Positions 50,716-60,314 of a stretch of DNA of 64,000 nt are shown one piece after another. Made by a program: the position numbers and the translations under genes. The notes under the pieces are model-generated. The model saw nothing but the letters and a program-made list of their open reading frames with translations. It made no database searches and was not told the DNA's origin. This DNA comes from Deltaproteobacteria bacterium (GTDB taxonomy: Bacteria; Myxococcota_A; Polyangia; Polyangiales; Polyangiaceae), in NCBI GenBank assembly GCA_016218915.1, contig JACRCQ010000009.1:124001-188000 (forward strand), in the 5' to 3' direction. How positions within the stretch are numbered: position 1 is the stretch's first letter; each line of letters starts with the position of its first letter.

Positions 50716-52659
50716 ATGCAGCTTCATCGAACGACCTGCAATCGGGACTGCCCTGACGCGTGCGCCGTCCTCGCCGAGGTGGAGGGCGGGCGCGTGGTGC
50801 GGCTGCGCGGGGACCCTGCTCATCCAGTGACCCGAGGCTTCCTGTGCTCGCAAGGACGCGACTTCGTCCAGCGCCAGAATTCTCCGGATCGCCTGCTGCA
50901 CCCCATGGAGCGGACGGCGTCGGGATGGCGCCGCGTGAGCTGGGACAGCGCGCTCGACCAGATCGCGGAGCGCATGCTTCGGGTACGGGACGAGTCCGGG
51001 CCGCTGTCGGTCCTGGCAGTGCGATACTCCGGGCTGCGGGGGCGCGTGCAGAAGGCGATGACCCGTCTGTTCTGGGGCCACTTCGGAGGCGCCACGACGG
51101 TGACTGGCGGAACGTGCACCGAATCCATGGATGCTGCCCAGCGGCTCGACTTCGGCCCTCGGACACGCCTTGCGCATCCTCCGGACGATATCGTCAACAG
51201 CGCAGGCATCGTGCTCTGGGGGCGAAACCTGGCGGTCACCCACCAGCACTGGATCCCGTTTCTCGACGCAGCGAAGCGCAAGGGCGCGCGTGTGGTGCTG
51301 ATCGATCCTGTGCGCACGGCGAGCGCGAACCGTGCCGATCGGCATCTCGCCATTCGACCGGGCACCGACCGGCTGCTCGCCCTGGCAGTGGCGCGCATCG
51401 TCATCGAGTCGGGCTCCTTCGACGCTGGCTTCGTTCGCGAGCACACGCTTGGATTCGAGGCGTTCCGGGCGCTGTGCCAGCGCTGGTCGCTCGAAGAGAC
51501 CGCGCTCGCCACGGACCTGCCTCGCGCTGCGATCGAGGAGCTGGCAAGCCTGTACGGGCAGCATCGTCCGGTGAGCACGCTGGTGGGGCTCGGTCTGTGC
51601 GGCTGGAAGCATGCCGGTGAGACGGTGCGCGCCATTGATGCGCTCGTGGCACTATCGGGCAATCTGGGGATCGCAGGAGGAGGGGTGACCGGGGACATCG
51701 ACTACGTTGCAGGGCTCGACGACGTCGACATCGGAGTACCGGAGGTCAAGGGAACAAGGACGATTCGGCTGCCGATGCTGGGAGACGAGATCCTCCGTAC
51801 CACGGCGCCCCCGCTCCGGCTCGGGTGGGTGGCAGGAGCAAACCCGGCTGCGACGGCCCCGAATCCGGATCGCGTCCAGCAGGGGCTGCAATCCCTGGAG
51901 TACCTCGTGGTGGTCGAGCAGTTCATGACCGCGACAGCAGAGCTGGCGGACATGGTGCTGCCCTGCACGACCTGGCTGGAGAGCGATGATCTCGTCTCGT
52001 CGTACGGCCACGACGAGCTGGGGCTGTGCGCTGCCGTGGTAGCGCCGCCGGGAGAGGCACGCTCCGACGTCGAGATCTTCCAGGGGCTGGCAGGGCGATT
52101 GGGATTCGGACCCGCTCTGGCTGGGAATGCCGACTTGTGGATGCGCCGACTGCTGCGCAGTCTGGAAGGTTCCGGCGTGGACCTCGACCGCCTGCGCCAG
52201 GGGGCTGTCCACAATCCGCGTGCGCCGCGAATTCCACTTGCCGACAAGGTCTTTGGCACGCCTTCGGGGAAGATGGAGCTGGTGCAGGCATGTGCTCCGC
52301 CTGACGAGCCAGTAGCCGGAGCGCTTCACCTCATGGCCACCAAGACGCTTCGCACGATCAACCACCAGGTCCTGGATGAGGATCTTTCGGACAAGCCGGT
52401 AGCGCGGGTCCATCCGACTACGCTGCAGTCGTGGGGGCTGGAAGACGGAGCGGAGGGATGGGTTGTGAGCTCCGCTGGCCGGATTCGAGCCTTGATCCAG
52501 GCGGACGCGTCGATCCGGGCCGACCTGGTGCTCGTGAACCCCGGGGTCTGGAAGGGCGATCCGTGCGGGGTCAACCAGCTTCGAGAGGTGTTGCTGACCG
52601 ACGTCGGGGACTGCGCTGCCATGCACGAGACCCGGGTCACCCTCGAGCGTCTCGTCTGA
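50716..52659 (+). CDS. Molybdopterin-dependent oxidoreductase (4Fe-4S, bis-MGD type)
   Basis: 647 residues from ATG 50716. N-terminal iron-sulfur motif TTCNRDCPDAC followed by GFLC (four Cys, 4Fe-4S), then the molybdopterin domains, with GGTCTESMDAA in the active-site region, LWGRNLAVTHQHW, and the C-terminal dinucleotide-binding part (KTLRTINHQV, PCGVNQL-type GDPCGVNQL). It belongs to the DMSO-reductase/formate-dehydrogenase superfamily group close to cytosolic assimilatory enzymes; no twin-arginine signal or partner subunits are present, so the electron acceptor is unknown. It follows the VWA operon by about 110 bp. Confidence 0.88.
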   Translation: MQLHRTTCNRDCPDACAVLAEVEGGRVVRLRGDPAHPVTRGFLCSQGRDFVQRQNSPDRLLHPMERTASGWRRVSWDSALDQIAERMLRVRDESGPLSVLAVRYSGLRGRVQKAMTRLFWGHFGGATTVTGGTCTESMDAAQRLDFGPRTRLAHPPDDIVNSAGIVLWGRNLAVTHQHWIPFLDAAKRKGARVVLIDPVRTASANRADRHLAIRPGTDRLLALAVARIVIESGSFDAGFVREHTLGFEAFRALCQRWSLEETALATDLPRAAIEELASLYGQHRPVSTLVGLGLCGWKHAGETVRAIDALVALSGNLGIAGGGVTGDIDYVAGLDDVDIGVPEVKGTRTIRLPMLGDEILRTTAPPLRLGWVAGANPAATAPNPDRVQQGLQSLEYLVVVEQFMTATAELADMVLPCTTWLESDDLVSSYGHDELGLCAAVVAPPGEARSDVEIFQGLAGRLGFGPALAGNADLWMRRLLRSLEGSGVDLDRLRQGAVHNPRAPRIPLADKVFGTPSGKMELVQACAPPDEPVAGALHLMATKTLRTINHQVLDEDLSDKPVARVHPTTLQSWGLEDGAEGWVVSSAGRIRALIQADASIRADLVLVNPGVWKGDPCGVNQLREVLLTDVGDCAAMHETRVTLERLV

Positions 52660-52667
52660 GTGCCCGC

Positions 52668-54266
52668 TCAGTCGCCTTTCAGGGCATCGAAGATCTTCGC
52701 AGTCAGGTCCTGGCGTGAGAACGGCTTCTGGATGAAGTGCACACCTTCCTCCAGCACGCCGTGGTGGGCGATCACATTGGCGGTGTACCCGGACATGAAC
52801 AGGCACTTGAGCCTCGGATGACGCTCCAGGAGGATTCGGGTGAGGTCGCGGCCATTCATCTCGGGCATGACCACGTCGGTCATGAGCAGATGGATCTCGC
52901 CGGAGTACTCGGTGGCGAGGCGGATGGCCTGCCCGGGTGTGCCTGCTGCCAGCACGGTATACCCCATGCTCTCGAGCTGTCTGCGGGTGATGCCGAGTAT
53001 CGCAGCTTCGTCCTCCACCAGCAGGATCGTCTCGTTTCCCCCCAGCACCAGCGCCGGAGGTCGCTCCGACGCGGCCTCCGGAGTCCGGGCGGCATGTCGA
53101 GGCAGGTAGATGGCGAACGTGGTGCCATGGTTCCGCTCGCTGTACACCTTGATGAAGCCGTTGTTCTGCTTGACGATGCCGTAGACGGTGGCCAGGCCGA
53201 GGCCCGTGCCCTGCCCCAACCCTTTGGTGGTGAAGAACGGCTCGAACAGGTTCTGCAGGGTCGCGCTGTCCATGCCGGAGCCGTTGTCGCTGACGGAGAG
53301 GCGCACGTAGTCCCCAGGGGCGAAATCCGGGTGCTCCGAGCGCCAGTCTTCGTCGAAGGAGCAGTTGCTCATCTCGATGGTCATCTTGCCGACGCCCGAG
53401 ATTGCGTCCCGGGAATTGACGCACAGATTGGCCAGTATCTGGTCGAGCTGCGAGGGGTCCATCTTGACCGCCCACAGATCGGGGCAAGGGTGCCAGGCGA
53501 GGTCGATATCCTCGCCGATGAGGCGGCGGAGCATGTTGAGCATGCTCTCCACGGTCATGTTCAGGTCGAGCACCCTGGGGGCAACCGTCTGCTTGCGCGC
53601 AAAGGCGAGGAGCTGGCGCGTGAGATTGGCGGAGCGTTCGGCGGCGGTCTTGATCTCCTCGAGATCGGCCTGGACGGGATGGGCGGGTTCCAGCTGCTCG
53701 ATCGCCATCTCCACGTGCCCCAGGATCACGCTGAGCATGTTGTTGAAGTCGTGCGCCACGCCACCTGCGAGCCGTCCCACGGATTCCAGCTTCTGGGCGT
53801 GACGCAGCTGGGTCTCGAGCCTGGCATTCTCCTCTTCCTGACGTTTACGGTCTGTGATGTCCTGCAGCGTGCCCAGGACGCGAACGCATCTGCCTTGGTC
53901 GCGAACGGCCCGGCCGAGCGCCCTGAACCAGCGCACGTCGCCGGCCAGCTTCGCGCGCGCCTCGAACTCGAGAGGGATGTCGTCCTCGATCAGGGCACGC
54001 ATCGCTTCGGCGACGATCGGGCGGTCTTCCTCTACGTAGTATTGGAGGTGCTCATCGGGTCCAGGGACCGGGCTGTCGAGCGCGAGGCCGACGATCTCGT
54101 AGGTGACGCGGGTCCACTTGGCCGCGCGCGTGACCAGGTCCATCTCCCAACCGCCGATTTGGGCGATGTGCCCGACCTCGTTGAGAAGCTCCTCGCTCTG
54201 CCGGAGCGCTTCTTCGGCCAGCCTGGGGTCGGCGTCGCTGCCATTCCGGCTCTCGTGGTTGGTCAT
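52668..54266 (-). CDS. Hybrid sensor histidine kinase (PAS-HisKA-HATPase-REC)
   Basis: 532 residues, no membrane segment. PAS domain about 30-145 ([12 protein letters not shown] start, [14 protein letters not shown] end), HisKA with [17 protein letters not shown] (phosphorylated His, about 170), HATPase with N box LCVNSRDAI and G boxes DNGSGM, GTGLGLA, and a C-terminal receiver (about 415-530) with [12 protein letters not shown], phospho-Asp in [13 protein letters not shown] and QKPFS. The HDFNN form is the NtrB-like class frequent in myxobacteria. Soluble, so it senses a cytoplasmic signal; the downstream regulator is not adjacent. Convergent with the oxidoreductase gene (8 bp gap). Confidence 0.93.
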   Translation of the reverse strand: MTNHESRNGSDADPRLAEEALRQSEELLNEVGHIAQIGGWEMDLVTRAAKWTRVTYEIVGLALDSPVPGPDEHLQYYVEEDRPIVAEAMRALIEDDIPLEFEARAKLAGDVRWFRALGRAVRDQGRCVRVLGTLQDITDRKRQEEENARLETQLRHAQKLESVGRLAGGVAHDFNNMLSVILGHVEMAIEQLEPAHPVQADLEEIKTAAERSANLTRQLLAFARKQTVAPRVLDLNMTVESMLNMLRRLIGEDIDLAWHPCPDLWAVKMDPSQLDQILANLCVNSRDAISGVGKMTIEMSNCSFDEDWRSEHPDFAPGDYVRLSVSDNGSGMDSATLQNLFEPFFTTKGLGQGTGLGLATVYGIVKQNNGFIKVYSERNHGTTFAIYLPRHAARTPEAASERPPALVLGGNETILLVEDEAAILGITRRQLESMGYTVLAAGTPGQAIRLATEYSGEIHLLMTDVVMPEMNGRDLTRILLERHPRLKCLFMSGYTANVIAHHGVLEEGVHFIQKPFSRQDLTAKIFDALKGD

Positions 54267-54345
54267 GCGATGGGTACCCGTCCCGGGCCTCTGATGCTAC
54301 ACCACGAGGTTGCGCCCATCGAGCAAAAGGGAGCAAGCGCTCTCG

Positions 54346-54375
54346 TTGCTCCCTGACCGAGTAAGACGCTACACT
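54346..54375 (+). promoter_or_regulatory. Candidate sigma-70 promoter for a leaderless transcript
   Basis: TTGCTC (54346-54351), 18-bp spacer, TACACT (54370-54375). The ATG of the next gene is at 54382, about 7 bp after the -10 hexamer, so transcription would start at or near the start codon itself, and no ribosome binding site is present. Both points agree with leaderless mRNA. Confidence 0.4.
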
Positions 54376-54381
54376 CGGCGC

Positions 54382-54888
54382 ATGCTTCCTATTCCGCCGT
54401 CGCCCCGGCTCGCTGCTGCCCTGGCGCTCATGCTCCTCGCTGCGGATACATCCGGTTGCTGCAGAAGGAGAGGCGAGACCTTCTCTCCCGAGGCATCGTC
54501 AGCGGCCTGGTCACGTTTTCTTCCCCCTCCGGCGGACCCGGAGGTCGGGGCCCTGCTCGAGGGGCTCAAGTCCGGGGATTCGGTCCAGGGATATCCAGTA
54601 GTGGCGGTCGGTGCGGTCAGCACCGATGGCGTGATTCCGATCGTCCTCGTCAAGGAAGGGACCGGCGTGATGGTCAAGGTCGCGGAGCTGTCGGACGTAC
54701 CGCCGCCGCCTGCCTCCTCCAAGCACTTCGGGGTCTACTACGAGACATTCCATGGGTTGAAGCCGCTGCCTGGCAACGACGTGACCCGTGTCGTGGAGGA
54801 CATCGCAGCCAGGCTGAAGCGCACGGAAGACAAGGTTCCGCAGCCCAAGGGGATGAAGCCGCTTCCGCGCCCGACGCAGCCTGCGTGA
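54382..54888 (+). CDS. Small lipoprotein, unknown
   Basis: 168 residues from ATG 54382. A signal peptide ends in a Cys pair (TSGCC). Mature part: a hydrophilic Ser/Ala linker, then DPEVGALLEGLKSGDSVQGY, VVAVGAVSTDGVIPIVLVKE, VMVKVAELSDV and a Lys/Pro-rich C-terminus, a compact beta-rich domain without a family I can name. No Shine-Dalgarno precedes the ATG, which lies 7 bp after a good -10 box. Its stop is 7 bp from the convergent stop of the 558-residue lipoprotein. Confidence 0.7.
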   Translation: MLPIPPSPRLAAALALMLLAADTSGCCRRRGETFSPEASSAAWSRFLPPPADPEVGALLEGLKSGDSVQGYPVVAVGAVSTDGVIPIVLVKEGTGVMVKVAELSDVPPPPASSKHFGVYYETFHGLKPLPGNDVTRVVEDIAARLKRTEDKVPQPKGMKPLPRPTQPA

Positions 54889-54895
54889 GGGAGCG

Positions 54896-56572
54896 TCAGT
54901 CGCCGCCCAGCTTCGCTTCGCCGCATCCGAGCTTGATCTTCACCTCGGTGTTGAGCTTGACCGGCAGCTGGTCCTCGCCCTGCAACGAGGCCACGAGCAT
55001 GCCGACCGCGCACTTGAACCCCTCGCCGTAGCGCTCGCAGAAGCCGAATTTCGCGTCCTTCTTGAGCAGATCCTTCTTGATGCAGTCCTCGCCCAGCTTG
55101 ATCGAGATCTCTGCGCCGACCGAAGCCTCCGGGCACGCCTTGCAGGCCGAGTCCTTGAGCATGTCCTTGAGCTCCTGGATCAGCTGCGGCGTCACCTCGC
55201 CGTACTTGAGCATCAGCCCTGCAAATGCGAACTGGCTCTGGATCATCCCTGCATGCAGACCCAGCAGGAATCCCTTCCGCTCGTCCAACGCCACCTTCCT
55301 CGTCGTGGTCGTGATGTCCACCATCCCCTGGTGCTGCCCATCCTCCATCACTCCCACCGCAGCGCCCGAAATCGGATCGATGTCCCAGAATCCCCACCGA
55401 TCGCGACCGTCCAGCGTGACCGGGCTGCGCGGGATCACGACCTCGTGCCCTTTGCCCAGGGCGGCCACGACGAGCGCTGCGACGCGATCAGGAAGCTGCA
55501 GCTGCTCGAGCTCTGCCCGGTTGTCGCGTCCGATGCCGATGACTTCGGTGCCGATGCGACGCGCCTCGTTCATCAGACGCGCCGTGCTCACGGCCGACTC
55601 CTTGCCCGAGAAGTGCTGCAGCAGCTGCCCTTCCAGGGCCGACTCCTGGATACCTCGGGCAAGCTGCAGGAGCTTTGCCCGCTGGGGCTCGCCCCTGGAG
55701 ACCGCAACAATCTCGTCGAGACGCAGATCCAGGCTGAAGGTGCTTGCCGGCTCCGTCCCCTCCGACTCGGCCGAGGTGATGATGATGCGTGGGACCTCCC
55801 TGCGCACCTCGACGTCCAGGGATTGCGACAGCCTCGCTGTCAAAGCGTCGGACTGCGCAGCAAACGCCAGGGCCGTGAGGTGGCCCACGCTGGCCCCGGC
55901 GTCGAGCGATGCGAGCTGTCCGATCACGCTCGGCTCTTCCTTTCCGCTGGCAAGCGTTTCTGCCTGCTTGCGGCGCCCCTCGAGGTTGGCAGCCGCGAGC
56001 TCCCGCTGGATCCGACTGGCCACTTGCGCGCGATCGAAGCTGTCTGAAAGCACGGATACCGTATATCTACGATAGGAAGGCACGGCCCGGGTGTCGTCCT
56101 TGGGACGCTCGAACAAGGTCCGCTCGATCTTGCGGGGAGCTGCGCTTCCCCCTCGAAGCTCGAGCTCGAGCCACTCGCGGGAAAGGCACGTTGCAGGCGC
56201 GTTGCAGTCGAGCACCTGCGCGGGGGGCGCCAGACGCTCCGCTCCTGCCTCTACCCGCAATTCGTAGGAAGGCGCTGGGGCCTGCTCCTTGCCCGCGGAG
56301 GGCGCCTGTCGCACCAGGACCGTGATGGGAGTGTCGCGCACGTCTGCCAGGCGACGCTCGATCCTGGCGGCTTCCTTGCTGGTGCCGTCTGCCATCCTGC
56401 GCATCAGCCGGACGCTGACCGCATCGTGCACGAGCGCTGCGGCAGGCGCGCCTGCCGGTGCGCGGGCGTTGGAGGAAGACCCTGCGTTGCCTGTGCCGCA
56501 GGCTGCAGCCGCTGCAAGCAGCGCGCAGCAGAGCGGGGCTATCGCTTTGCGGAGAATGGATCGGGTCGCCAT
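54896..56572 (-). CDS. Large lipoprotein, unknown, partner of the OmpA-propeller protein
   Basis: 558 residues, ATG only 4 bp after the stop of the upstream OmpA/propeller gene, so one operon. Signal peptide with lipobox AAAACG. The mature protein mixes helical and beta segments: ELELRGGSAAPRKIERTLFE, a central stretch with IIITSAESEG and DLRLDEIVAVSRGE, and a C-terminal cysteine-containing helical region (CKACPEAS, GEDCIKKDLLKKD, FCERYGEGFKCAVG). No family recognised. The partner gene suggests work at the outer membrane or cell surface. Confidence 0.75.
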   Translation of the reverse strand: MATRSILRKAIAPLCCALLAAAAACGTGNAGSSSNARAPAGAPAAALVHDAVSVRLMRRMADGTSKEAARIERRLADVRDTPITVLVRQAPSAGKEQAPAPSYELRVEAGAERLAPPAQVLDCNAPATCLSREWLELELRGGSAAPRKIERTLFERPKDDTRAVPSYRRYTVSVLSDSFDRAQVASRIQRELAAANLEGRRKQAETLASGKEEPSVIGQLASLDAGASVGHLTALAFAAQSDALTARLSQSLDVEVRREVPRIIITSAESEGTEPASTFSLDLRLDEIVAVSRGEPQRAKLLQLARGIQESALEGQLLQHFSGKESAVSTARLMNEARRIGTEVIGIGRDNRAELEQLQLPDRVAALVVAALGKGHEVVIPRSPVTLDGRDRWGFWDIDPISGAAVGVMEDGQHQGMVDITTTTRKVALDERKGFLLGLHAGMIQSQFAFAGLMLKYGEVTPQLIQELKDMLKDSACKACPEASVGAEISIKLGEDCIKKDLLKKDAKFGFCERYGEGFKCAVGMLVASLQGEDQLPVKLNTEVKIKLGCGEAKLGGD

Positions 56573-56576
56573 GATG

Positions 56577-58640
56577 TCACTTTCCTGCAGGGACGGCCGC
56601 AGCCGTCAGATCGGAGATCATCGGGGTCGATGCAGGGTCCGAGGAGCTGAGCTCGAGCTCGACCTCGAGCACTTTGCCAACGAGCCCCTGGCCGAGGCTG
56701 AGGCGAGCGGCGGTCCAGTCCTTGGAACGAGGGCATTGGGCTTCACCCCAGCCAGCGGCGGCGAGCGCGGGTCGCGATTCTGCAGCTCTTGCACGCACGC
56801 ACACGCTGGTTCCTGCGGGGGTCGCCACGCGCATCGACAGGAGCTTCCAGCGGACGCTCGCGGATTGCTCCAGCTGCACGCGCGTCTTGCCTGTCTCTGA
56901 GCCGCTCATCTGCTGCGAGGCGCCGGTGAAGTCCGAGTAGGTGTAGGGATTCTGGAACGGCGGCGCGTTGGTGGGAGCGCACGACAGGAAGGTCCCATCG
57001 GTACGGAACTGCATCACTCTACCGGTGGAGGGCAAGGCGACCCACATGTCTCCTTCGCTGTCCGAGGCAACGCCGAGAGGAGCTTCTCCTCCCTCGCAGG
57101 CCTTGGTATCGACCCGGCGCACGAACGTGCCGTCGGCTGCGAGCTCGTCGACGAAGTGGGAGGCATTCTCCGAAACCCAGATATGGCCGCGCTGGTCAGC
57201 GCCCAGGGCCCGCGGGTGCTCGAGCCCTTCAGGGCCTCCCTTGAACACGCCGAGCACGCGCCCGGTTGCACCATCGAGCTTGACTACACTCTTGCAACCG
57301 TAATTGGCGTACCAGGGATTGCCGTCTCGGTCGATCGTAATCCCGTACGGTGCCCAGCACTTCTCGAGCTTCGGATCCTGGTCGGGCTTGACCGTCATCA
57401 AGATCCGACGGCCCACGGTGTCCACTTTCGCAACGGGCCCGCCGTCCGTGCCTACCCACAGTCCGCCTGATCGGTCGGCCGCCAGACCGTAGGGCGCAAC
57501 TTCCTCCAGCTTCACGCGCCCGAGCTCCTTGCACTTCGGAACGGTCGCTTTCTCCCCTTCGACACCGTCCACCTCGGTCGTTCCTTCGGTCTGCTTGGGA
57601 TCGACCTGGATCAGATCCCCGGTGTCGTGGCAGCCAATCCACGCGAACCCGCGGGAATCCACGGCAGCGGCGCGCGTGTAGCAGGTCTTGTAGCGCGAGC
57701 TGCACTGGAGCTTGCCATCGGGCGACAGGTGCACGTAGGAGCCGGAATCGCGATTCGTGATCCAGACCGAGCCATCGCCAGCGACCGCCGTTCGCTGCGG
57801 GTATGCCCCCCAGGTCGGCACGCGGAAGACCTCCTTGCCGTCCTGCTCGTCGAGCCGCGCGACCTTGTTCTCATTGGTGGAAGTGATCCACACGGCCGGG
57901 CTTCTCGTCGCCACGCAAGCGTTGAGCCTCAGCACGCCCTCGGAATCCTCCATCCCGCGGCTGCCGAGATCGCTGCCCCAGCCGTCGGCTCCCAGCGAAG
58001 CACCGAGGCACCCCGAGGGGCTCCCGAGATCGCAGCATGCCTGCACGGTCGGGCAGGAGGCGGCAGCTTGCGCTGTGGACTCGTTGCCCCAGGAGACCAC
58101 GATCTCCACGCGACGGTTCTTGGAGCGATTGAGATCCGAGGTATTGGGGACCTTCGGGTGCGCTTTGCCGTAGCCCTGGCGCGCAATCCGATCCGAGGTG
58201 ATGCCGTTGTGCTCGAACCACGAAGCCACGGAGGTCGCTCGTCGGTCCGACAGCCCCATGTTGTGCTCGACCGAGCCGCGGTCGTCCGTGTGCCCTTCCA
58301 CCGCGATGCGTGCTCCTGGATGGGCATCGATCACGGTCGTCTTGATCTTGGCGAGCGCGCCAAGGGCAGCGGGCTTCAGATCATGCTTGTCCGTGTCGAA
58401 GACCACGTCGCCCTCGAGGGTGAGCCTTACCCGTTGGTCGCCGGTGGTAAGCCCGGCCATAGGGCACAGGCCGCGCCCAGCGGCCAGATCACCCGGAGCC
58501 GGAGCCGTAGGACGAAAGAAGGAAGCAGGGCGTGGCAAGCGCTGCGGGGCAGAAACCGCGGCAGGTGAGCCGCAGGCGCACGTGGCGGAAGCCCAGGCCA
58601 GCGTCGTCACGGCAAGGGACAAACGTCGCACAGAGTCCAT
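56577..58640 (-). CDS. Lipoprotein with OmpA domain fused to an NHL/SMP30-like beta-propeller
   Basis: 687 residues from ATG 58640, behind AAGGAG 5 nt upstream. Signal peptide with Cys (ATCACG). Residues about 65-185 are an OmpA C-terminal peptidoglycan-binding domain: VVFDTDKHDLKPAALGAL, EGHTDDRGS, LSDRRATSVASWF, NRSKNRRVEIVVS. Residues about 250-560 hold at least five propeller blades with repeated GxxWV/D motifs (YGLAADRSGGLWVGTDGG, YGITIDRDGNPWYANYG, RALGADQRGHIWVSENAS). The remaining C-terminus is a beta-sandwich. I infer a peptidoglycan-anchored surface protein with a ligand-binding propeller. Upstream of the 558-residue lipoprotein in one operon. Confidence 0.85.
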   Translation of the reverse strand: MDSVRRLSLAVTTLAWASATCACGSPAAVSAPQRLPRPASFFRPTAPAPGDLAAGRGLCPMAGLTTGDQRVRLTLEGDVVFDTDKHDLKPAALGALAKIKTTVIDAHPGARIAVEGHTDDRGSVEHNMGLSDRRATSVASWFEHNGITSDRIARQGYGKAHPKVPNTSDLNRSKNRRVEIVVSWGNESTAQAAASCPTVQACCDLGSPSGCLGASLGADGWGSDLGSRGMEDSEGVLRLNACVATRSPAVWITSTNENKVARLDEQDGKEVFRVPTWGAYPQRTAVAGDGSVWITNRDSGSYVHLSPDGKLQCSSRYKTCYTRAAAVDSRGFAWIGCHDTGDLIQVDPKQTEGTTEVDGVEGEKATVPKCKELGRVKLEEVAPYGLAADRSGGLWVGTDGGPVAKVDTVGRRILMTVKPDQDPKLEKCWAPYGITIDRDGNPWYANYGCKSVVKLDGATGRVLGVFKGGPEGLEHPRALGADQRGHIWVSENASHFVDELAADGTFVRRVDTKACEGGEAPLGVASDSEGDMWVALPSTGRVMQFRTDGTFLSCAPTNAPPFQNPYTYSDFTGASQQMSGSETGKTRVQLEQSASVRWKLLSMRVATPAGTSVCVRARAAESRPALAAAGWGEAQCPRSKDWTAARLSLGQGLVGKVLEVELELSSSDPASTPMISDLTAAAVPAGK

Positions 58641-58811
58641 GTTCTCTCCTTGGATCGCGCAGCCCACGAGTAACATTGAACCCAGCTCTTTACAAGGAAT
58701 CCACGCAATCCCCAGTTGCCCAGGAACAATCACCAGGGCTAGACTGTTGGCGTCGAAGTGTCTCATCGCTCTTGTCTTGGAGGGCGCCGCAGGGTGCCCA
58801 AAGGGGTCCGC

Positions 58812-60308
58812 ATGAAGCCCATCGCTGCGTTTGGAATCACGTTCGGATCGGTTGTCCTGGCCATCCTCGCGGCAGCCGCATGCTCCGGGGCTGACGGCCG
58901 TACCGGTCCGGCTGGACCCGCCGGTTCAAACGGAAGCAACGGCATCAACGGCGACCCTGGGCCCACAGGAGAGGCAGGCGTTTCGCCGACGCTCACCGCG
59001 AGCATCAGCCTTGTCGAGCCCAACCACGCAACGGTCGGGCGCACAGTGGAGCTGAGCATCAGTGGCGACAATACGACCTGGGACGACTCCACCAAGGTCC
59101 AGCTCAGCGACTCCGCAGGTGATGGTGGGATCGATACTGGAATCGTCGTGACGCCGACGGTGCACAGCGCGACCGCGATCACGGCTTCCATCACGGTCCC
59201 GGCTGAAGCAGTCATCGGGCCGCGCGATCTATACATCACGACTGGAGACGCCCAGCCTCTCGTCTACAAGGGATTCGATATCCAATCAGCATTGAAGGTC
59301 ACTGTGACCGGTGATCTGGCGCAAGGGTCGTTGGTGAAGGTCATTGCAGAGAACACCGACAAGACCACCCCGTTCGATGTGGCAAGCACGACGGTATCTG
59401 CAAGCGGTCTCGATCTCACGGACCATGTCGTCGGTTCATCCGCGATTCGATTCACGGCCCTGATCAATCCACTCCTGGATCTGGATGCAGGGGCCCCGCA
59501 GATCGTGATCAACAGCAATGGGCTTTTGTACAAGGATACAAGCTCCTTGCAGATTACTCCGCGGACGGCTGAGGAGCTTCAGGGGCAGCCTGCAGCTTCC
59601 AAGGACGTCGTTCGCGACATGCAGAGCTTCCTGTTCTCGCAGACCCCCCCATCCAACAACATCGGCCTGGTAGCGCTCAAGCTCACTGCCGAACCGGACG
59701 GGGGTGTGGCGGCGCCTGAGGTCTCGTTCGTTCCGCTGCCCGGAAGTGCAACGGTTCTCGAGGGTATCCAGAGCACGGTTGTGGCCAAGTCCACAAGCGA
59801 TCCGATGATCCTCGGGTTCGCCAGCAGCAGCGCGGAGCCGTACAAGTTCATCGTCTACAACTCGGCAGTGCTCGGTGGCGCTGCGGGTTTCAAGCTCGAA
59901 GTGTCAGCGAGCTCCACCACGGTGAGTAGTTCGACAAAATCGGGGACGAATGACACGAAGACAAGTGCGGAGCCCGTGGACCTGGCCACTCCGGTTCAGT
60001 ACGTGGGAGCCACCTTCTCCAGCAATGGCGAGGATTGGTACACGTTTGTCGTTCCGCCCAACAACGACAAGGCCCTGCACGTCGGAACGTTTGCCAGCTC
60101 CCCGAGCGAGCTGGGCACGGACACGATGGTGGAGCTGTACTTCGACACAGGCACAGTGCCGGTGCAGAAGCGAGAGCAGGCGAGCTGCTTCAACCAGATT
60201 CGAGTCCCGAATGCGGGGGCGGGAACCTACTATCTGCATGTGGCCTCGGTCCTCCCAGATGGAGGAGCAGCGGGCGGCCTCTACAGCGTGTTCTTCATGC
60301 TGAAGTGA
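58812..60308 (+). CDS. Collagen-like surface lipoprotein
   Basis: 498 residues from ATG 58812, 5 nt after AAGGGG. Lipobox AAACSG. Directly after the anchor is a short collagen-like Gly-X-Y run of about eleven triplets (GPAGPAGSNGSN through GDPGPTGEAG). The rest is beta-rich, Ser/Thr/Val-heavy, with repeated sandwich segments (LVEPNHATVGRTVELSISG, TFSSNGEDWYTFVVPPNND, a pre-peptidase C-terminal-like domain near the end: DTMVELYFDTGTVPVQ). A possible promoter TTGCCC-N18-TAGACT lies at 58716-58745. Divergent from the OmpA/propeller operon. I infer a surface or matrix protein. Confidence 0.8.
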   Translation: MKPIAAFGITFGSVVLAILAAAACSGADGRTGPAGPAGSNGSNGINGDPGPTGEAGVSPTLTASISLVEPNHATVGRTVELSISGDNTTWDDSTKVQLSDSAGDGGIDTGIVVTPTVHSATAITASITVPAEAVIGPRDLYITTGDAQPLVYKGFDIQSALKVTVTGDLAQGSLVKVIAENTDKTTPFDVASTTVSASGLDLTDHVVGSSAIRFTALINPLLDLDAGAPQIVINSNGLLYKDTSSLQITPRTAEELQGQPAASKDVVRDMQSFLFSQTPPSNNIGLVALKLTAEPDGGVAAPEVSFVPLPGSATVLEGIQSTVVAKSTSDPMILGFASSSAEPYKFIVYNSAVLGGAAGFKLEVSASSTTVSSSTKSGTNDTKTSAEPVDLATPVQYVGATFSSNGEDWYTFVVPPNNDKALHVGTFASSPSELGTDTMVELYFDTGTVPVQKREQASCFNQIRVPNAGAGTYYLHVASVLPDGGAAGGLYSVFFMLK

Positions 60309-60314
60309 GAGCTT

